DNA of 64,000 nucleotides from contig NZ_CP032823.1 in assembly GCF_003660105.1 (NCBI RefSeq), positions 1,736,001 through 1,800,000 on the forward strand. Direction: 5' to 3'. How positions within the stretch are numbered: position 1 is the first letter of the stretch; every line of letters begins with the position of its first letter. The notes below the pieces were generated by a model that saw only the letters and a program-made list of their open reading frames with translations, searched no databases and was not told the DNA's origin. Shown here in pieces: positions 45,037-54,403 of the stretch. The DNA is from Aliarcobacter cryaerophilus ATCC 43158. Its GTDB lineage: Bacteria > Campylobacterota > Campylobacteria > Campylobacterales > Arcobacteraceae. Made by a program: the position numbers and the translations under genes.

Positions 45037-46857
45037 ATGTCAAAAAAATATATTGATATAATGGATACTACTTTCAGAGATGGATTTCAATCTGTTTTTG
45101 GAGGAAGAGTTTTAATGAATGACTTCTTTCCAGCTGTTGAAGCTGCAAGAGATGCTGGAATAACTCACTTTGAATTTGGAGGGGGAGCTAGATTTCAATC
45201 TTTATTCTTCTATCTAAATGAAAATGCATTTGAAATGATGGATAAATTTAGAGCTATTGTTGGTCCAGATGCAAATCTTCAAACATTAGCAAGAGGTATA
45301 AATACAGTTATGCTTGATACTGGAAGTAGAGAGCTAATTGACCTTCATGCAAAAATGTTTGCAAAACATGGAACAACAACTATTAGAAATTTTGATGCAT
45401 TAAACGATGTTCAAAATCTTGAATATAGTGCACAATGTATTAAAAATCATGGACTTAAACATGAAGCTGTTGTAACACTTATGGATTTGCCACCAAATTG
45501 TACAGGTGCTCATGATGTTCCTTTTTATGAAAAGACTCTAAGAAATATACTTGATAGTGGTTTACCATTTGACTCTATTTGTTTTAAAGATGCAAGTGGT
45601 ACAAGTAGTCCAAATAAAGTTTTTGAAACTATTAAAATGGCTAGAAAACTTTTAGGTGATTCTACTCATATTAGACTTCATACGCATGAAACAGCTGGTG
45701 TGTCTGTTGCTTGTTATCTTGCTGCACTTGAGGCTGGAGCTGATGGTATAGATTTAGCTGCAAGTCCAGTTAGTGGAGGAACATCTCAACCTGATATTCT
45801 TACTATGCTTCATGCAACAAAAGGTATGAACTATGATTTAGGTGGTTTGGAAATAGATAAAATTTTAAAATATGAAGAAGTACTTGCTGATTGTTTAAAA
45901 GATTATTTTTTACCACCAGAAGCAACTCAAGTTTCACCTCTGATTCCATTTTCACCAATGCCAGGTGGTGCACTTACAGCAAATACTCAAATGATGAGAG
46001 ATAATGGAACTTTAAACAAATTCCCTGAAGTAATCAAAGCTATGCAAGAAGTAGTTGTAAAAGGTGGATTTGGTACAAGTGTAACTCCTGTATCTCAATT
46101 TTATTGGCAACAAGCATACGCAAATGTAATGTTTGGTCCATGGAAACAAATAGCTCCTGGATATGGTCGAATGGTTTTGGGATACTTTGGTAAAACTCCA
46201 GTTGAAGCTGATCCAGATATTATAAAACTAGCAAGTGAAAAACTAAAACTTCAACCAACAAAAAGAAATCCTTTGGATATTGCAGATGAAGATCCAAAGA
46301 AAAAAGTTGATGTTTGGAGACAAAGATTAGAAATAGAAGGCATAGAAGCAACTGAAGAAAATATCTTTATAGCTGCAGCTTGTGATGAAAAAGGTATTAC
46401 ATTTTTAAAAGGTAATGCACCTTTAAATGTAAGAAAAAATGAAAACAAAGATGAAAATAAACAAATAGGAGAAAATAAAATGTCAAATGGAAATTATACA
46501 GTAGTTGTAGATGGTCAAAGATTTAATGTATCGGTTTTTGAAGGAGATGTTCAAAATATTCAAGTTGCACAACCTGTTCAACAAGTAGTTCAACAATCAC
46601 CTGTGCAAGTAGCTCCAGTAGCACCTGCAAAACCAGTTTACAATGGAACAGAAGCAATAGCTCCTGTAAATGGAAATGTATGGAAAATACTTGTTAAAGA
46701 GGGTGATAGAGTTGAAAAAGATCAACAAATTATGATACTTGAAGCTATGAAAATGGAAATAGATGTTGTTGCACCAGTTTCTGGAACAATAAGCAAAATT
46801 TTAACAGAACCTTCAAAAGCAGTTGAAGAAGGTCAAACTCTAGCAGTTATTGCTTAA
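45037..46857 (+). CDS. oadA: Biotin-dependent carboxyltransferase alpha subunit (OadA/PycB)
   Basis: 606 residues. The HMGL-like carboxyltransferase domain (about 1-310) has MDTTFRDGFQSVFGG, SICFKDASGTSSPNK with the carbamylated lysine and LHTHETAGVSVA. A PYC_OADA middle domain follows. The C-terminal biotinyl domain (about 530-606) ends with ILEAMKMEIDVVAPVSG; the Lys of AMKM carries biotin. An internal ATG at 46480, with AGGAG 8 bp upstream, could give a 125-residue biotin carrier. Pairing with oadG favours oxaloacetate decarboxylase, though no beta subunit gene is in the window and PycB is an alternative. Confidence 0.9.
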   Translation: MSKKYIDIMDTTFRDGFQSVFGGRVLMNDFFPAVEAARDAGITHFEFGGGARFQSLFFYLNENAFEMMDKFRAIVGPDANLQTLARGINTVMLDTGSRELIDLHAKMFAKHGTTTIRNFDALNDVQNLEYSAQCIKNHGLKHEAVVTLMDLPPNCTGAHDVPFYEKTLRNILDSGLPFDSICFKDASGTSSPNKVFETIKMARKLLGDSTHIRLHTHETAGVSVACYLAALEAGADGIDLAASPVSGGTSQPDILTMLHATKGMNYDLGGLEIDKILKYEEVLADCLKDYFLPPEATQVSPLIPFSPMPGGALTANTQMMRDNGTLNKFPEVIKAMQEVVVKGGFGTSVTPVSQFYWQQAYANVMFGPWKQIAPGYGRMVLGYFGKTPVEADPDIIKLASEKLKLQPTKRNPLDIADEDPKKKVDVWRQRLEIEGIEATEENIFIAAACDEKGITFLKGNAPLNVRKNENKDENKQIGENKMSNGNYTVVVDGQRFNVSVFEGDVQNIQVAQPVQQVVQQSPVQVAPVAPAKPVYNGTEAIAPVNGNVWKILVKEGDRVEKDQQIMILEAMKMEIDVVAPVSGTISKILTEPSKAVEEGQTLAVIA

Positions 46858-46863
46858 TTTAAA

Positions 46864-46896
46864 AGTGCTTATCTCTTTTTGATAAGCACTATTTTT
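46864..46896 (+). terminator. Terminator of oadG-oadA
   Basis: Ten-bp stem (AGTGCTTATC / GATAAGCACT), 7-nt loop and following ATTTTT, 7 bp after the oadA stop codon. Confidence 0.85.
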
Positions 46897-46973
46897 AAAT
46901 AGCTTTATATATCTAACAAACTCTTTTTTTAATAAACCTTGTTATACAATATCAAAAAATAAAAGAACCTTTA

Positions 46974-47099
46974 ATGAAAATCTTAAAATATATACTTTTA
47001 GTAATTCTTATAAATATACTTTTTACTGGATGTTTTCTTAGTACAAATATAAATAGTGGAGGATCAGTTGGTATGAGTGTTGGTGGAACTGTTTTTTAA
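46974..47099 (+). CDS. 41-residue lipoprotein
   Basis: A short frame not otherwise explained: MKILKYILLVILINILFTGC is a textbook lipoprotein signal with lipobox LFTG and Cys20. The mature part is 22 residues, Gly- and Ser-rich (SGGSVGMSVGGTVF). Start ATG follows AAAAGAACCTTTA. It lies between the oad terminator and the tRNA terminator, so it needs its own promoter, which I cannot identify with confidence. Function unknown. Confidence 0.6.
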   Translation: MKILKYILLVILINILFTGCFLSTNINSGGSVGMSVGGTVF

Positions 47100-47120
47100 A
47101 ACAAGTTTTTACTAGGAATA

Positions 47121-47163
47121 AAAAAAGCCTTGCCTAAAAGTATAACTCTTAGACAAGGCTTTT
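47121..47163. terminator. Bidirectional terminator between the small lipoprotein and the tRNA operon
   Basis: A long stem begins AAAAAAGCCTTG with partner CAAGGCTTTT and inner CTAA/TTAG pairing. On the minus strand it lies 3 bp past the tRNA-Gly CCA end and runs into seven T's. It also follows the lipoprotein gene on plus. Confidence 0.85.
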
Positions 47164-47165
47164 AA

Positions 47166-47242
47166 TGGAGCGGGAGACGAGACTCGAACTCGCGACAGTC
47201 TGCTTGGAAGGCAGAAGCTCTAGCCAACTGAGCTACTCCCGC
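47166..47242 (-). tRNA. tRNA-Gly (TCC)
   Basis: 77 nt with encoded CCA. Acceptor GCGGGAG pairs with CTCCCGC; the anticodon loop CTTCCAA is closed by TCTGC/GCAGA, anticodon TCC. D-arm and TTCGAGT T-loop are standard. Last of five tRNAs in the operon. Confidence 0.96.
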
Positions 47243-47270
47243 AAAATTATTAATTTTTTGTTTGTATAAG

Positions 47271-47355
47271 TGGTGCGGATGAAGAGACTCGAACTCTTAC
47301 ACCGTGAGGCACCAGATCCTAAGTCTGGCGTGTATACCAATTTCACCACATCCGC
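47271..47355 (-). tRNA. tRNA-Leu (TAG)
   Basis: 85 nt with CCA and a long variable arm, as expected for leucine. The acceptor begins GCGGATG; the anticodon loop CTTAGGA, between CCAGA and TCTGG, gives anticodon TAG. Confidence 0.95.
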
Positions 47356-47393
47356 ATAAAATATTAAAGTTTACTTGGTATTCTAAACTAAAA

Positions 47394-47470
<77 letters not shown>

Positions 47471-47494
47471 ATAAAAAATTTAACATAAACATAA

Positions 47495-47572
47495 TGGGGT
47501 AAGTAACCGGGTTCGAACCGGCGACCCTCTGAACCACAACCAGATGCTCTAACCAACTGAGCTATACCTACC
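47495..47572 (-). tRNA. tRNA-His (GTG)
   Basis: 78 nt including the extra G at position -1 that pairs with C73, the identity mark of tRNA-His. Loop TTGTGGT gives anticodon GTG. CCA is encoded. Confidence 0.96.
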
Positions 47573-47592
47573 ACATGTTTATAATATATAAA

Positions 47593-47670
47593 TGGTCGGG
47601 GCGAGAGGATTCGAACCTCCGGCCCCCTGGTCCCAAACCAGGTGCGCTAACCAGACTGCGCTACGCCCCG
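47593..47670 (-). tRNA. tRNA-Pro (TGG)
   Basis: 78 nt with CCA. Acceptor CGGGGCG pairs with CGCCCCG; the anticodon loop TTTGGGA between CCTGG and CCAGG gives TGG. It is the first tRNA of the operon. Confidence 0.96.
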
Positions 47671-47702
47671 ATAAACACCTTTTAACTCAAAAAGTGGACG
47701 GA

Positions 47703-47731
47703 ATTATATTATATATTTTTTCTTTTGTCAA
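47703..47731 (-). promoter_or_regulatory. Consensus sigma-70 promoter of the tRNA operon
   Basis: Minus strand: TTGACA at 47726-47731, a 17-bp spacer and TATAAT at 47703-47708, all at consensus. Transcription would begin about 25 nt before tRNA-Pro. This fits a highly expressed stable-RNA operon. Confidence 0.9.
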
Positions 47732-47779
47732 GAGCTTTTCAAGAAATATTGTAGAAAATACAAAATTTCTTGAAATTAT

Positions 47780-48559
47780 TTAGAATTGTATTAAACCATC
47801 AAGTGGAGAACTAGCACTTGCATATGGTTTTTTCTCTATTCTTCCAGCTTTATATCCTAATCTTCCAGCTATAACTGCATGTTTCATAGCTATTGCCATT
47901 AAAATTGGATCTTTTGCTCCTGCTATTGCTGTATTTGTTAAAACTCCATCAACTCCAAGCTCCATACAAATAGCAGCATCACTAGCACATCCAACTCCAG
48001 CATCTACAATAACAGGAACTTTTACACTATCTTTTATAAAAGCAATATTATATCTATTTTGAACACCTAAACCACTTCCAATTGGAGCAGCTAAAGGCAT
48101 AATAGCATCAGCACCAGCATCTTCAAGTCTTTTTGCAACAATTAAATCATCACTTGTATATGCCATAACTGTAAAACCATCTTTTTTTAAGATTTCACAA
48201 GCTTTTATTGTTTCTATTACATCTGGATACAAAGTCTTACTAAAATCTCCAATTATCTCAAGTTTAATTAAATCAATTCCTGTAGCTTCTCTCATAAGTC
48301 TAAAAGTTGTTATAGTCTCTTGGGCATTTTTACATCCAGCACTATTTGGTAAAAACTTAATATTTGTATCTTTAAAATAATCTAGAAGATTTTCTTCATT
48401 TGGATTTGTAATATTTACTCTTCTAATTGCAACCGTGATTAACTCACTTCCACTTGCAAGTGTTGCTTCTTTAGTAGTTTGAAAATCTTTATATTTTCCA
48501 CTTCCAACAATTAATCTACTATTTAACTCATATTTTCCTATTTTTAAAATATCACTCAT
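47780..48559 (-). CDS. thiG: Thiazole synthase
   Basis: 259 residues, the usual length. ThiG forms the thiazole phosphate of thiamine from deoxyxylulose phosphate, dehydroglycine and ThiS-thiocarboxylate. Visible blocks are [51 protein letters not shown] (in part) and [14 protein letters not shown]. The start overlaps the cutA stop by 4 bp. Confidence 0.94.
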   Translation of the reverse strand: MSDILKIGKYELNSRLIVGSGKYKDFQTTKEATLASGSELITVAIRRVNITNPNEENLLDYFKDTNIKFLPNSAGCKNAQETITTFRLMREATGIDLIKLEIIGDFSKTLYPDVIETIKACEILKKDGFTVMAYTSDDLIVAKRLEDAGADAIMPLAAPIGSGLGVQNRYNIAFIKDSVKVPVIVDAGVGCASDAAICMELGVDGVLTNTAIAGAKDPILMAIAMKHAVIAGRLGYKAGRIEKKPYASASSPLDGLIQF

Positions 48560-48867
48560 ATTGTATTTTCCTTTATAAATTTTAAATAATTTTCACTAAT
48601 ATTTGAAATATCTAACTCGATAATTTCTGGAATATCATAACTATGAAGTTCTAAGATTTTGCTTTTAACTTTAGAAAAAAGCTCTTTTTTTGTTTTTATA
48701 CTTAAAAGTGTTTCTCTTTCACAACATAATTTATCATCCCAATTATAAATAGATTCAATCTCTTTTAACTGTATGCAAGCAGCAAGTTTATATTTAATCA
48801 AAATTTCGGCTATATTTTTTGCTTCTTCTTTACTTGAAGTTGTAGTTTGAATTATAACTGCTTTCAT
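48556..48867 (-). CDS. cutA: CutA-like divalent cation tolerance protein
   Basis: 103 residues of the CutA1 trimer family. The N-terminal [20 protein letters not shown] and [19 protein letters not shown] (family core) are visible, then [14 protein letters not shown]. Its exact role is debated; copper tolerance is the original label. It overlaps both neighbours by 4 bp, so it is translated with thiG and the nnr gene. Confidence 0.92.
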   Translation of the reverse strand: MKAVIIQTTTSSKEEAKNIAEILIKYKLAACIQLKEIESIYNWDDKLCCERETLLSIKTKKELFSKVKSKILELHSYDIPEIIELDISNISENYLKFIKENTI

Positions 48868-50249
48868 AATTTTTTTATCTCTTTTATCAAATCTTTTGGA
48901 GTTAAAGAGTAGTTATTCTTTTTATAATTTTTAGATGCTAGTGCATGAGCTAAGCTTCCGCATATAGTTGCCTCTAAAGTTTTATATCCTTGTGCTAGTA
49001 GAGAAGATATTAAACCAGTTAAAATATCTCCACTTCCGCCTTTGCTTAGTTTTTGACTTCCAAAGGTATTTATATACATATTATTATTTTGAGAAATAAT
49101 TACATTTGCACCTTTTAACAAAAGTGTTACTTTAGGATATATTTTACAAAATTTTTCAACATATAAAAATCTATTTTCTTGTAAATTTTTAATTGAAATA
49201 TCAGCAATGTTTGTTAGTTTTAAAAGTGATATAAACTCTTTTGGATGTGGAGTTAAAACTATATTTTCATCTAAATATTTCACTATTAATGGATTGTAAA
49301 AAATATCTGCATCTAATACTTTTGGAATATTTAACTTTAAAATCTCTTCAAGTTTAAGAGCTTCAAACTCTCCTAATCCCATACCCAAAGCTATTGCAGT
49401 ACAATTCTCACTTATACTTTTACTTTGCATGATATGAGATGGAACTATTTTGTCATTTTTGCAAATAATAGTAACAAGTCCAGCTCCAAAAATAAAAGCC
49501 GCATTTGAAGCTATTATTGAAGCACCTATTTTATCTCCACAAATTATATTTAAGTGTCCAAAAATTCCTTTATGAGTATTTTGTATATCTCTTAAAGGCA
49601 AAACTAAATCAGATTTTTCAAGTAGATATTTATTTGTCTGAGCTTGAAATAACTCATTTTCTATTCCCAAAGTAGCAACTTTTATTTTTCCCACAAAATC
49701 TTTTGCAATATCACTTAAAAGTGCAGTTTTTAAAGCACCCATAGTTATCGTAATATCTGCTTTAAAAGCTGTTTGAATTACCTGTCCTAAACTATTTAGT
49801 CCACTTGGAATATCACAAGCAATTTTAAATGAGTTAAAGCTATTTAAACTATTTATTAAAGATACACTATTTTCATCTAACTCTTTGTTCAAGCCTGTTC
49901 CAAACAAGCAATCAACTATAATATCAGCTTGAAAAATCTCATTTACAAAATTTACACCTATGCTTTTTACTCTTTTTTCTTGTAGTTTTCCAATTTTAGT
50001 TTTTGAATCTTTTGACAAATATATAAAAACTTCAAATTTTCCAAAAAGATGCCTAGCAAGTGCTAAACCATCTGCACCATTATTTCCACTTCCACAAACA
50101 ATTAAAATAGAACTATTTATTTTGAATTTTTTTGTTATATAATTTTTTAGAGATAAAGAAGCATTTTCCATTAAGATATCTTCTGTTAAGTGAAATTCTT
50201 CTATTGCTCTTTTATCCAAACTTCTTACTTCATCAAATATCTTTTTCAC
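48864..50249 (-). CDS. nnr: Bifunctional NAD(P)H-hydrate epimerase/dehydratase
   Basis: 461 residues, fused YjeF_N and kinase-like domains. The epimerase half (about 1-200) has LIVCGSGNNGADGLALARHL and the dehydratase half (about 210-461) has VLTPHPKEFISLL and QKLSKGGSGDILTG with the GSGD catalytic motif. Together they repair hydrated NAD(P)H. It heads a coupled series with cutA and thiG. Confidence 0.93.
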   Translation of the reverse strand: MKKIFDEVRSLDKRAIEEFHLTEDILMENASLSLKNYITKKFKINSSILIVCGSGNNGADGLALARHLFGKFEVFIYLSKDSKTKIGKLQEKRVKSIGVNFVNEIFQADIIVDCLFGTGLNKELDENSVSLINSLNSFNSFKIACDIPSGLNSLGQVIQTAFKADITITMGALKTALLSDIAKDFVGKIKVATLGIENELFQAQTNKYLLEKSDLVLPLRDIQNTHKGIFGHLNIICGDKIGASIIASNAAFIFGAGLVTIICKNDKIVPSHIMQSKSISENCTAIALGMGLGEFEALKLEEILKLNIPKVLDADIFYNPLIVKYLDENIVLTPHPKEFISLLKLTNIADISIKNLQENRFLYVEKFCKIYPKVTLLLKGANVIISQNNNMYINTFGSQKLSKGGSGDILTGLISSLLAQGYKTLEATICGSLAHALASKNYKKNNYSLTPKDLIKEIKKL

Positions 50250-50273
50250 TGGAAATACTCCTTTACTTAGTTA

Positions 50274-50630
50274 TTAGTTTTTAAATTTCCATCCATTATC
50301 AACCAAAATAACTCTTATTTTATCTTTTAAATCACCTTGAATTTCAACATATTCATCTTTTATTGAACCTCCACAGGCAAGTTTTGTCTTAAGTAATCTT
50401 AAAATATCTTTTATCTTTTCATCTTCTATTTGAAATTTACCAATAATAGTAACTGGATTTCCATTTCTTTTTTCAAGAGAAAAAACCAATTGATGCTGAT
50501 TTTTTGGTAAAACTACTTTTTCAATTTTCTTTTGTACTTTCACTTTGGCTTTATCCTCTTTTTGTGTATAAAAACTATTTCCTTCTAGTTTTGCGCCAAG
50601 ACCAAAAGACAATTTTTCCACTATTCCCAT
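50274..50630 (-). CDS. yciH: SUI1/YciH-family translation factor
   Basis: 118 residues. The eIF1-like domain (about 45-118) has KRNGNPVTIIGKFQIEDEKI and the core LKTKLACGGSIKDEYVEIQGD, followed by VILVDNGWKFKN at the end. Bacterial homologues have been linked to initiation fidelity but are not essential in E. coli. It lies 1 bp downstream of tsaD, so they are co-transcribed. Confidence 0.88.
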   Translation of the reverse strand: MGIVEKLSFGLGAKLEGNSFYTQKEDKAKVKVQKKIEKVVLPKNQHQLVFSLEKRNGNPVTIIGKFQIEDEKIKDILRLLKTKLACGGSIKDEYVEIQGDLKDKIRVILVDNGWKFKN

Positions 50631-50631
50631 T

Positions 50632-51627
50632 TTAGTACTCCTTTAATCTACTTTTTATATCTAAATCTTCTAGATTTATAAAATCATTTTGTTTATACTG
50701 CTCAATCGCAACTCTTCCTATCATAGCAGCATTGTCTGAGCAATACCTTAACTGGCTTAAATGCAAAGTTGATTTATATTCTAAGCAAATATTTTCAAGC
50801 TCTCTTCGTAAATATAAATTTGCACTTGCACCTCCAACTATCGCAAAATTTTTGATAGTTTTTTGCTTAAACAGTTTCTTTAGCTTTTGCAAGATATGTT
50901 TTACAGCTGTTTTTTGAAAACAAGCACATATGTCACTTATATCTTGTTCTTGTAAAGTGGTGCGCTCTAGTCTCTCTATTTCAAGTCTAACTGCATTTTT
51001 AAGTCCTGAGTAACTAAACTCTATTTTTGGACTTTGAGAAAGTGGTATTGGAAAAGAAAATCTATTTTCATCTCCACTTTTTGCATATTTTTCAACTATT
51101 GGACCACCTGGATATCCTAAATTCAACATTTTTGAAACCTTATCAAAACTCTCTCCAAAACTATCATCTAGTGTTTTTGCCAAAATTTTCATATCATTTA
51201 AACTATTTGCTTCAATTATTTGAGTATGTCCACCTGAAACCAGAAGTGTTGTAATTGGAAATATTGCCTCTTTTTCTATAAAAAGTGAGTAAATATGTCC
51301 TTTTAAATGATTTACAGCAATTAATGGAATATTTAAAGCTATACTTATTGCTTTTGCCATAGAAACTCCCTCAGTTAGAGTAACACTTAATCCAGGGGCA
51401 TTTGTAACAGCAACTGCTTTTAAATCTTTTAAATAATCTTTACACTCTTCAAAAATTCTTGGTAATGCTTCTATATGAAGTCTAGCTGCAAGCTCAGGTA
51501 CAACTCCACCATAAATACTATGCTCTATTTCTTGAGATATTTTTTTATGAAAAACTAGCTCTAAACTATCTATTTTTGTAATAGAAATAGAGCTATCATC
51601 ACAAGAACTTTCGATTGCTAGTATCAT
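50632..51627 (-). CDS. tsaD: tRNA N6-threonylcarbamoyladenosine transferase TsaD
   Basis: 331 residues, typical length. TsaD with TsaB and TsaE makes t6A37 in ANN-reading tRNAs. The metal-site pair [10 protein letters not shown] (two His), the block [12 protein letters not shown] and the C-terminal [12 protein letters not shown] and [10 protein letters not shown] are visible. It is encoded 6 bp downstream of the hydrolase gene. Confidence 0.95.
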   Translation of the reverse strand: MILAIESSCDDSSISITKIDSLELVFHKKISQEIEHSIYGGVVPELAARLHIEALPRIFEECKDYLKDLKAVAVTNAPGLSVTLTEGVSMAKAISIALNIPLIAVNHLKGHIYSLFIEKEAIFPITTLLVSGGHTQIIEANSLNDMKILAKTLDDSFGESFDKVSKMLNLGYPGGPIVEKYAKSGDENRFSFPIPLSQSPKIEFSYSGLKNAVRLEIERLERTTLQEQDISDICACFQKTAVKHILQKLKKLFKQKTIKNFAIVGGASANLYLRRELENICLEYKSTLHLSQLRYCSDNAAMIGRVAIEQYKQNDFINLEDLDIKSRLKEY

Positions 51628-51633
51628 ACTTTT

Positions 51634-52191
51634 TTACTCCTGTTTTTCACAAACTTCTTCTCTTTTTATCCAATCCAAAGCACAATCAAGTTTTCCATAT
51701 CCAGAAGCAGCATTTATATGCCCTGCTTCTTCCATAATTTTCATACCAATATTTAATTTACTTTGTAAAGCTATTGCTTCTTCTAAACTCATATATGGAT
51801 CATTTGTTGAAGCTGCCATTATAATCTCTTTTGCTTTTAGATTTTTTGACTCAGGATAAGGAAAAAAGCTTTTAGCATCTTCTAACACTTCGTTTCTTAC
51901 AGGTGCAACAAGCATTAATTTATCTAAATTAATATCTAGTTCATCACAAATATGAAACCACAAAATATTTGCCAAAGAGTGACAAACTACAATATCTGGT
52001 TTAAAATGCTCTAATTCTACTTTTAAGAAATCTTTCCATATTTTTAAGTCTGGGTTATTTTTATTTGGTAACTCAGGAAAAGATACTATGAAATCTTCTT
52101 TAATTAAATCAATTGCTAAATGAGCTTGCCAATGAGGATATGAGCTTCCATTAAGCCCATGTAAAATTAAAACTCTTTTATTTTTCTTCAT
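51634..52191 (-). CDS. RBBP9/YdeN-family alpha/beta hydrolase
   Basis: 185 residues from the ATG at 52191, behind GGAATTAAAG; nine codons upstream an alternative ATG lacks this. The RBBP9/YdeN opening VLILHGLNGSSYPHWQAHL and the nucleophile elbow VCHSLANILW (Ser in the GxSxx position) are visible; the last part has GHINAASGYGKLDCAL, carrying the catalytic His. Serine hydrolase of unknown substrate. It overlaps the upstream gene by 14 bp. Confidence 0.83.
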   Translation of the reverse strand: MKKNKRVLILHGLNGSSYPHWQAHLAIDLIKEDFIVSFPELPNKNNPDLKIWKDFLKVELEHFKPDIVVCHSLANILWFHICDELDINLDKLMLVAPVRNEVLEDAKSFFPYPESKNLKAKEIIMAASTNDPYMSLEEAIALQSKLNIGMKIMEEAGHINAASGYGKLDCALDWIKREEVCEKQE

Positions 52192-52474
52192 CTTTAATTC
52201 CATATTTATAAATTTCAAATTTTGCTCTTTTTAGACTATCTTCTATTTTTTCATCAAAATATTCAATACTTATTTTATAATCTTTTTTAAAAACCAGAGC
52301 TATTAAATCCTTTTTATGTTCTATTTTTTCATCATTTTTTGAGTGTTTTTTCCACTCTTCTAGCTTATCTTCATATAGTTTTACAATATTTTTCTCAAAC
52401 TTTGCTCTTGTATAAATTAGATATATTACTAAGAGTAATAAAATTCCAAAAGGAATTAATAAATCAAGAGTCAA
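52178..52474 (-). CDS. Small membrane protein, unknown
   Basis: 98 residues. One N-terminal membrane segment (about 3-22, LDLLIPFGILLLLVIYLIYT) followed by a charged cytoplasmic tail. It overlaps dxr by 11 bp and the hydrolase by 14 bp, so all three are read as one unit. No family recognised. Confidence 0.68.
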   Translation of the reverse strand: MTLDLLIPFGILLLLVIYLIYTRAKFEKNIVKLYEDKLEEWKKHSKNDEKIEHKKDLIALVFKKDYKISIEYFDEKIEDSLKRAKFEIYKYGIKDEEK

Positions 52475-53531
52475 AATATCTCCTTACTTCTTTATCTATT
52501 TCAAAAATATCTTCTATATTCGAAGCTTTTAAACTATTAAATTTATTTATCGCTTCAAAGCTTATTTTTGAAATATCCAAAAATCCTATTTTTCCACTCA
52601 AAAATTTTGAAACAGCAACTTCATTTGCAGCATTTAAAACAACACCCAAATCAAGGTTATTTAAAATCTCATCTTTTAAAGACCAAATTGGATATCTACT
52701 ATCTTCTATTTTTTTAAACTCTAAAGATGATATTTGAAGTAAATCAATAGGTTTTAAAACCTCACAATCAACTCTTCCTAAAATTGCATAAGAAATTGGA
52801 AGTTGCATAGATGCATTTGCAATATGAGCTGTTGTGCTACCATCTTTAAAATTTATCAATGCATGAACCAAAGATTTTGGCTCAATAACAGCATCTAGTT
52901 TTTTTGTACCAAAAAGCCAAGCAGCCTCTATTAACTCAAACATTTTATTTGTCATAGTTGCACTATCTATTGTTATTTTATTTCCCATTTTCCAATTTGG
53001 ATGATTAAGAGCCTCTTTTATAGATACATTTTTCAAAGATTCAAGTGGATAATCTCTAAAAGAACCACCACTTGCTGTAATTGTCATAGAATCTATTTGT
53101 TTATCTTGAATTAAATACCAAAGCCCAAAATGCTCACTGTCAATGGCACTTAAATTTTTTTGATCAATAAATTTTCCAGCAACTACCAATGACTCTTTAT
53201 TTGCCAAAGCAACTTTTTTACCACATTCTATAGCTTTTAATGTTGGTTTTAATCCTAAAAATCCAACAAGTGCATTAACAACCGTTTTTGAAGAGCTATT
53301 TTCTATAGCTTCTAGTATAGCTTCTTCTCCAAAAAATACATTTTTGTGATTTACTTTTTTTATATCATCTTTAGAAGCAATTATCACTTTTTTTGGATTG
53401 TGCTCTTTTATTTGAGAATTTAGTAAATCAATATTTTTTCCAGCTACTAAAACCTCAACATTTAGAGCAAATTTTTTTGCAATTTCTAGGGTATTTACTC
53501 CTATAGAACCTGTACTTCCAAGAAGTATCAA
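52464..53531 (-). CDS. dxr: 1-deoxy-D-xylulose 5-phosphate reductoisomerase
   Basis: 355 residues. Dxr commits DXP to the MEP isoprenoid route. The NADPH-binding LLGSTGSIGVNTLEIAK opens the chain; the metal and substrate blocks ALANKESLVVAG, AIDSEHFGLW and ATMTNKMFELIEAAWLF are visible. It overlaps cdsA by 4 bp. Confidence 0.95.
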   Translation of the reverse strand: MILLGSTGSIGVNTLEIAKKFALNVEVLVAGKNIDLLNSQIKEHNPKKVIIASKDDIKKVNHKNVFFGEEAILEAIENSSSKTVVNALVGFLGLKPTLKAIECGKKVALANKESLVVAGKFIDQKNLSAIDSEHFGLWYLIQDKQIDSMTITASGGSFRDYPLESLKNVSIKEALNHPNWKMGNKITIDSATMTNKMFELIEAAWLFGTKKLDAVIEPKSLVHALINFKDGSTTAHIANASMQLPISYAILGRVDCEVLKPIDLLQISSLEFKKIEDSRYPIWSLKDEILNNLDLGVVLNAANEVAVSKFLSGKIGFLDISKISFEAINKFNSLKASNIEDIFEIDKEVRRYFDS

Positions 53532-54286
53532 ATAATTATCCTTAATAAAACTAGCATAACTATTGCTCCAAACAAATACCCATCAACTCTATCTAAAACT
53601 CCACCGTGTCCTGGTAAAACATTTCCACTATCTTTTACTCCAGCTTCTCTTTTTAAATAACTTTCATATAAATCTCCAAAAACTGAAGATAATGATACGA
53701 TAGCTGAAACTATAATAGCTCCTAAAATCCCAACTTCATTTATTGAAGTAAATACTCCCATGATAATAGCAAAAATCATACCACCAACAACACCCTCTAA
53801 AGTTTTGTTTGGACTTGTTTCACAAAATGGAGTTCTTCCAAAAGTTTTTCCAGCAAAATAAGCACCTGTATCAGTAGCTGCAACGATTATTAGTAACCAA
53901 AATAGTACCATTACGCCAAATTCACTGTATAAAGAGATTAAAAAAACAAATGATGCAGTTGGATAAAGAAGTGGTAAAATCATCTTTTTATCAAGTTTTC
54001 TTTTATATGCTAGTTGTGAAGCATAACCAATTGCGACAATGAATATTAAATCAACAGGCATTGGATAGAAATATACAGCTAACCAAAGTAATAAAACATA
54101 GATATATATACTTTTATCTTCTAAACCATATAGCATTTTTGCTTCACGTACTGCAACCATAAGAACAACTCCAAATACTAGCCAAAATAGAAAATATGAG
54201 TCTATATATGCAATAATCAAAAAAAGCACAAACAAAACAAGAGCAGTTTTTACTCTTGTTGATAAATTTCCAAGTATTTTAAACAT
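53528..54286 (-). CDS. cdsA: Phosphatidate cytidylyltransferase
   Basis: 252 residues with about 7 membrane segments. CdsA makes CDP-diacylglycerol, the precursor of phosphatidylserine and phosphatidylglycerol (the former feeds Psd, encoded at 3383-4186). The family signature near the C terminus is clear: KREAGVKDSGNVLPGHGG then VLDRVDG. It is encoded upstream of dxr, a common pair. Confidence 0.95.
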   Translation of the reverse strand: MFKILGNLSTRVKTALVLFVLFLIIAYIDSYFLFWLVFGVVLMVAVREAKMLYGLEDKSIYIYVLLLWLAVYFYPMPVDLIFIVAIGYASQLAYKRKLDKKMILPLLYPTASFVFLISLYSEFGVMVLFWLLIIVAATDTGAYFAGKTFGRTPFCETSPNKTLEGVVGGMIFAIIMGVFTSINEVGILGAIIVSAIVSLSSVFGDLYESYLKREAGVKDSGNVLPGHGGVLDRVDGYLFGAIVMLVLLRIII

Positions 54287-54369
54287 AAAGCTTACCTTAA
54301 ACTAAAATTACAATATTTTACTAAAATTTCGCTTTTAAATGGATTGTATTATTATATTTTGAGAGTTTA

Positions 54370-54397
54370 AAAATGCACTAAAATTTTAGTGCATTTT
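54370..54397 (-). terminator. Terminator after the TraT-like gene
   Basis: Perfect 28-bp palindrome with arms AAAATGCACTAAAA and its complement, 6 bp past the stop codon on minus, followed by TTTTTAAAC on that strand. The rest of the 54287-54403 gap holds AT-rich sequence. Confidence 0.75.
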
Positions 54398-54403
54398 AAT
54401 TTT

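Noticed and set aside
47592-47783. 63-residue plus-strand reading frame beginning MVGARGFEPPAPW
   Set aside because: It is the antisense of tRNA-Pro and its promoter; this peptide is a well-known false gene product of tRNA antisense strands.
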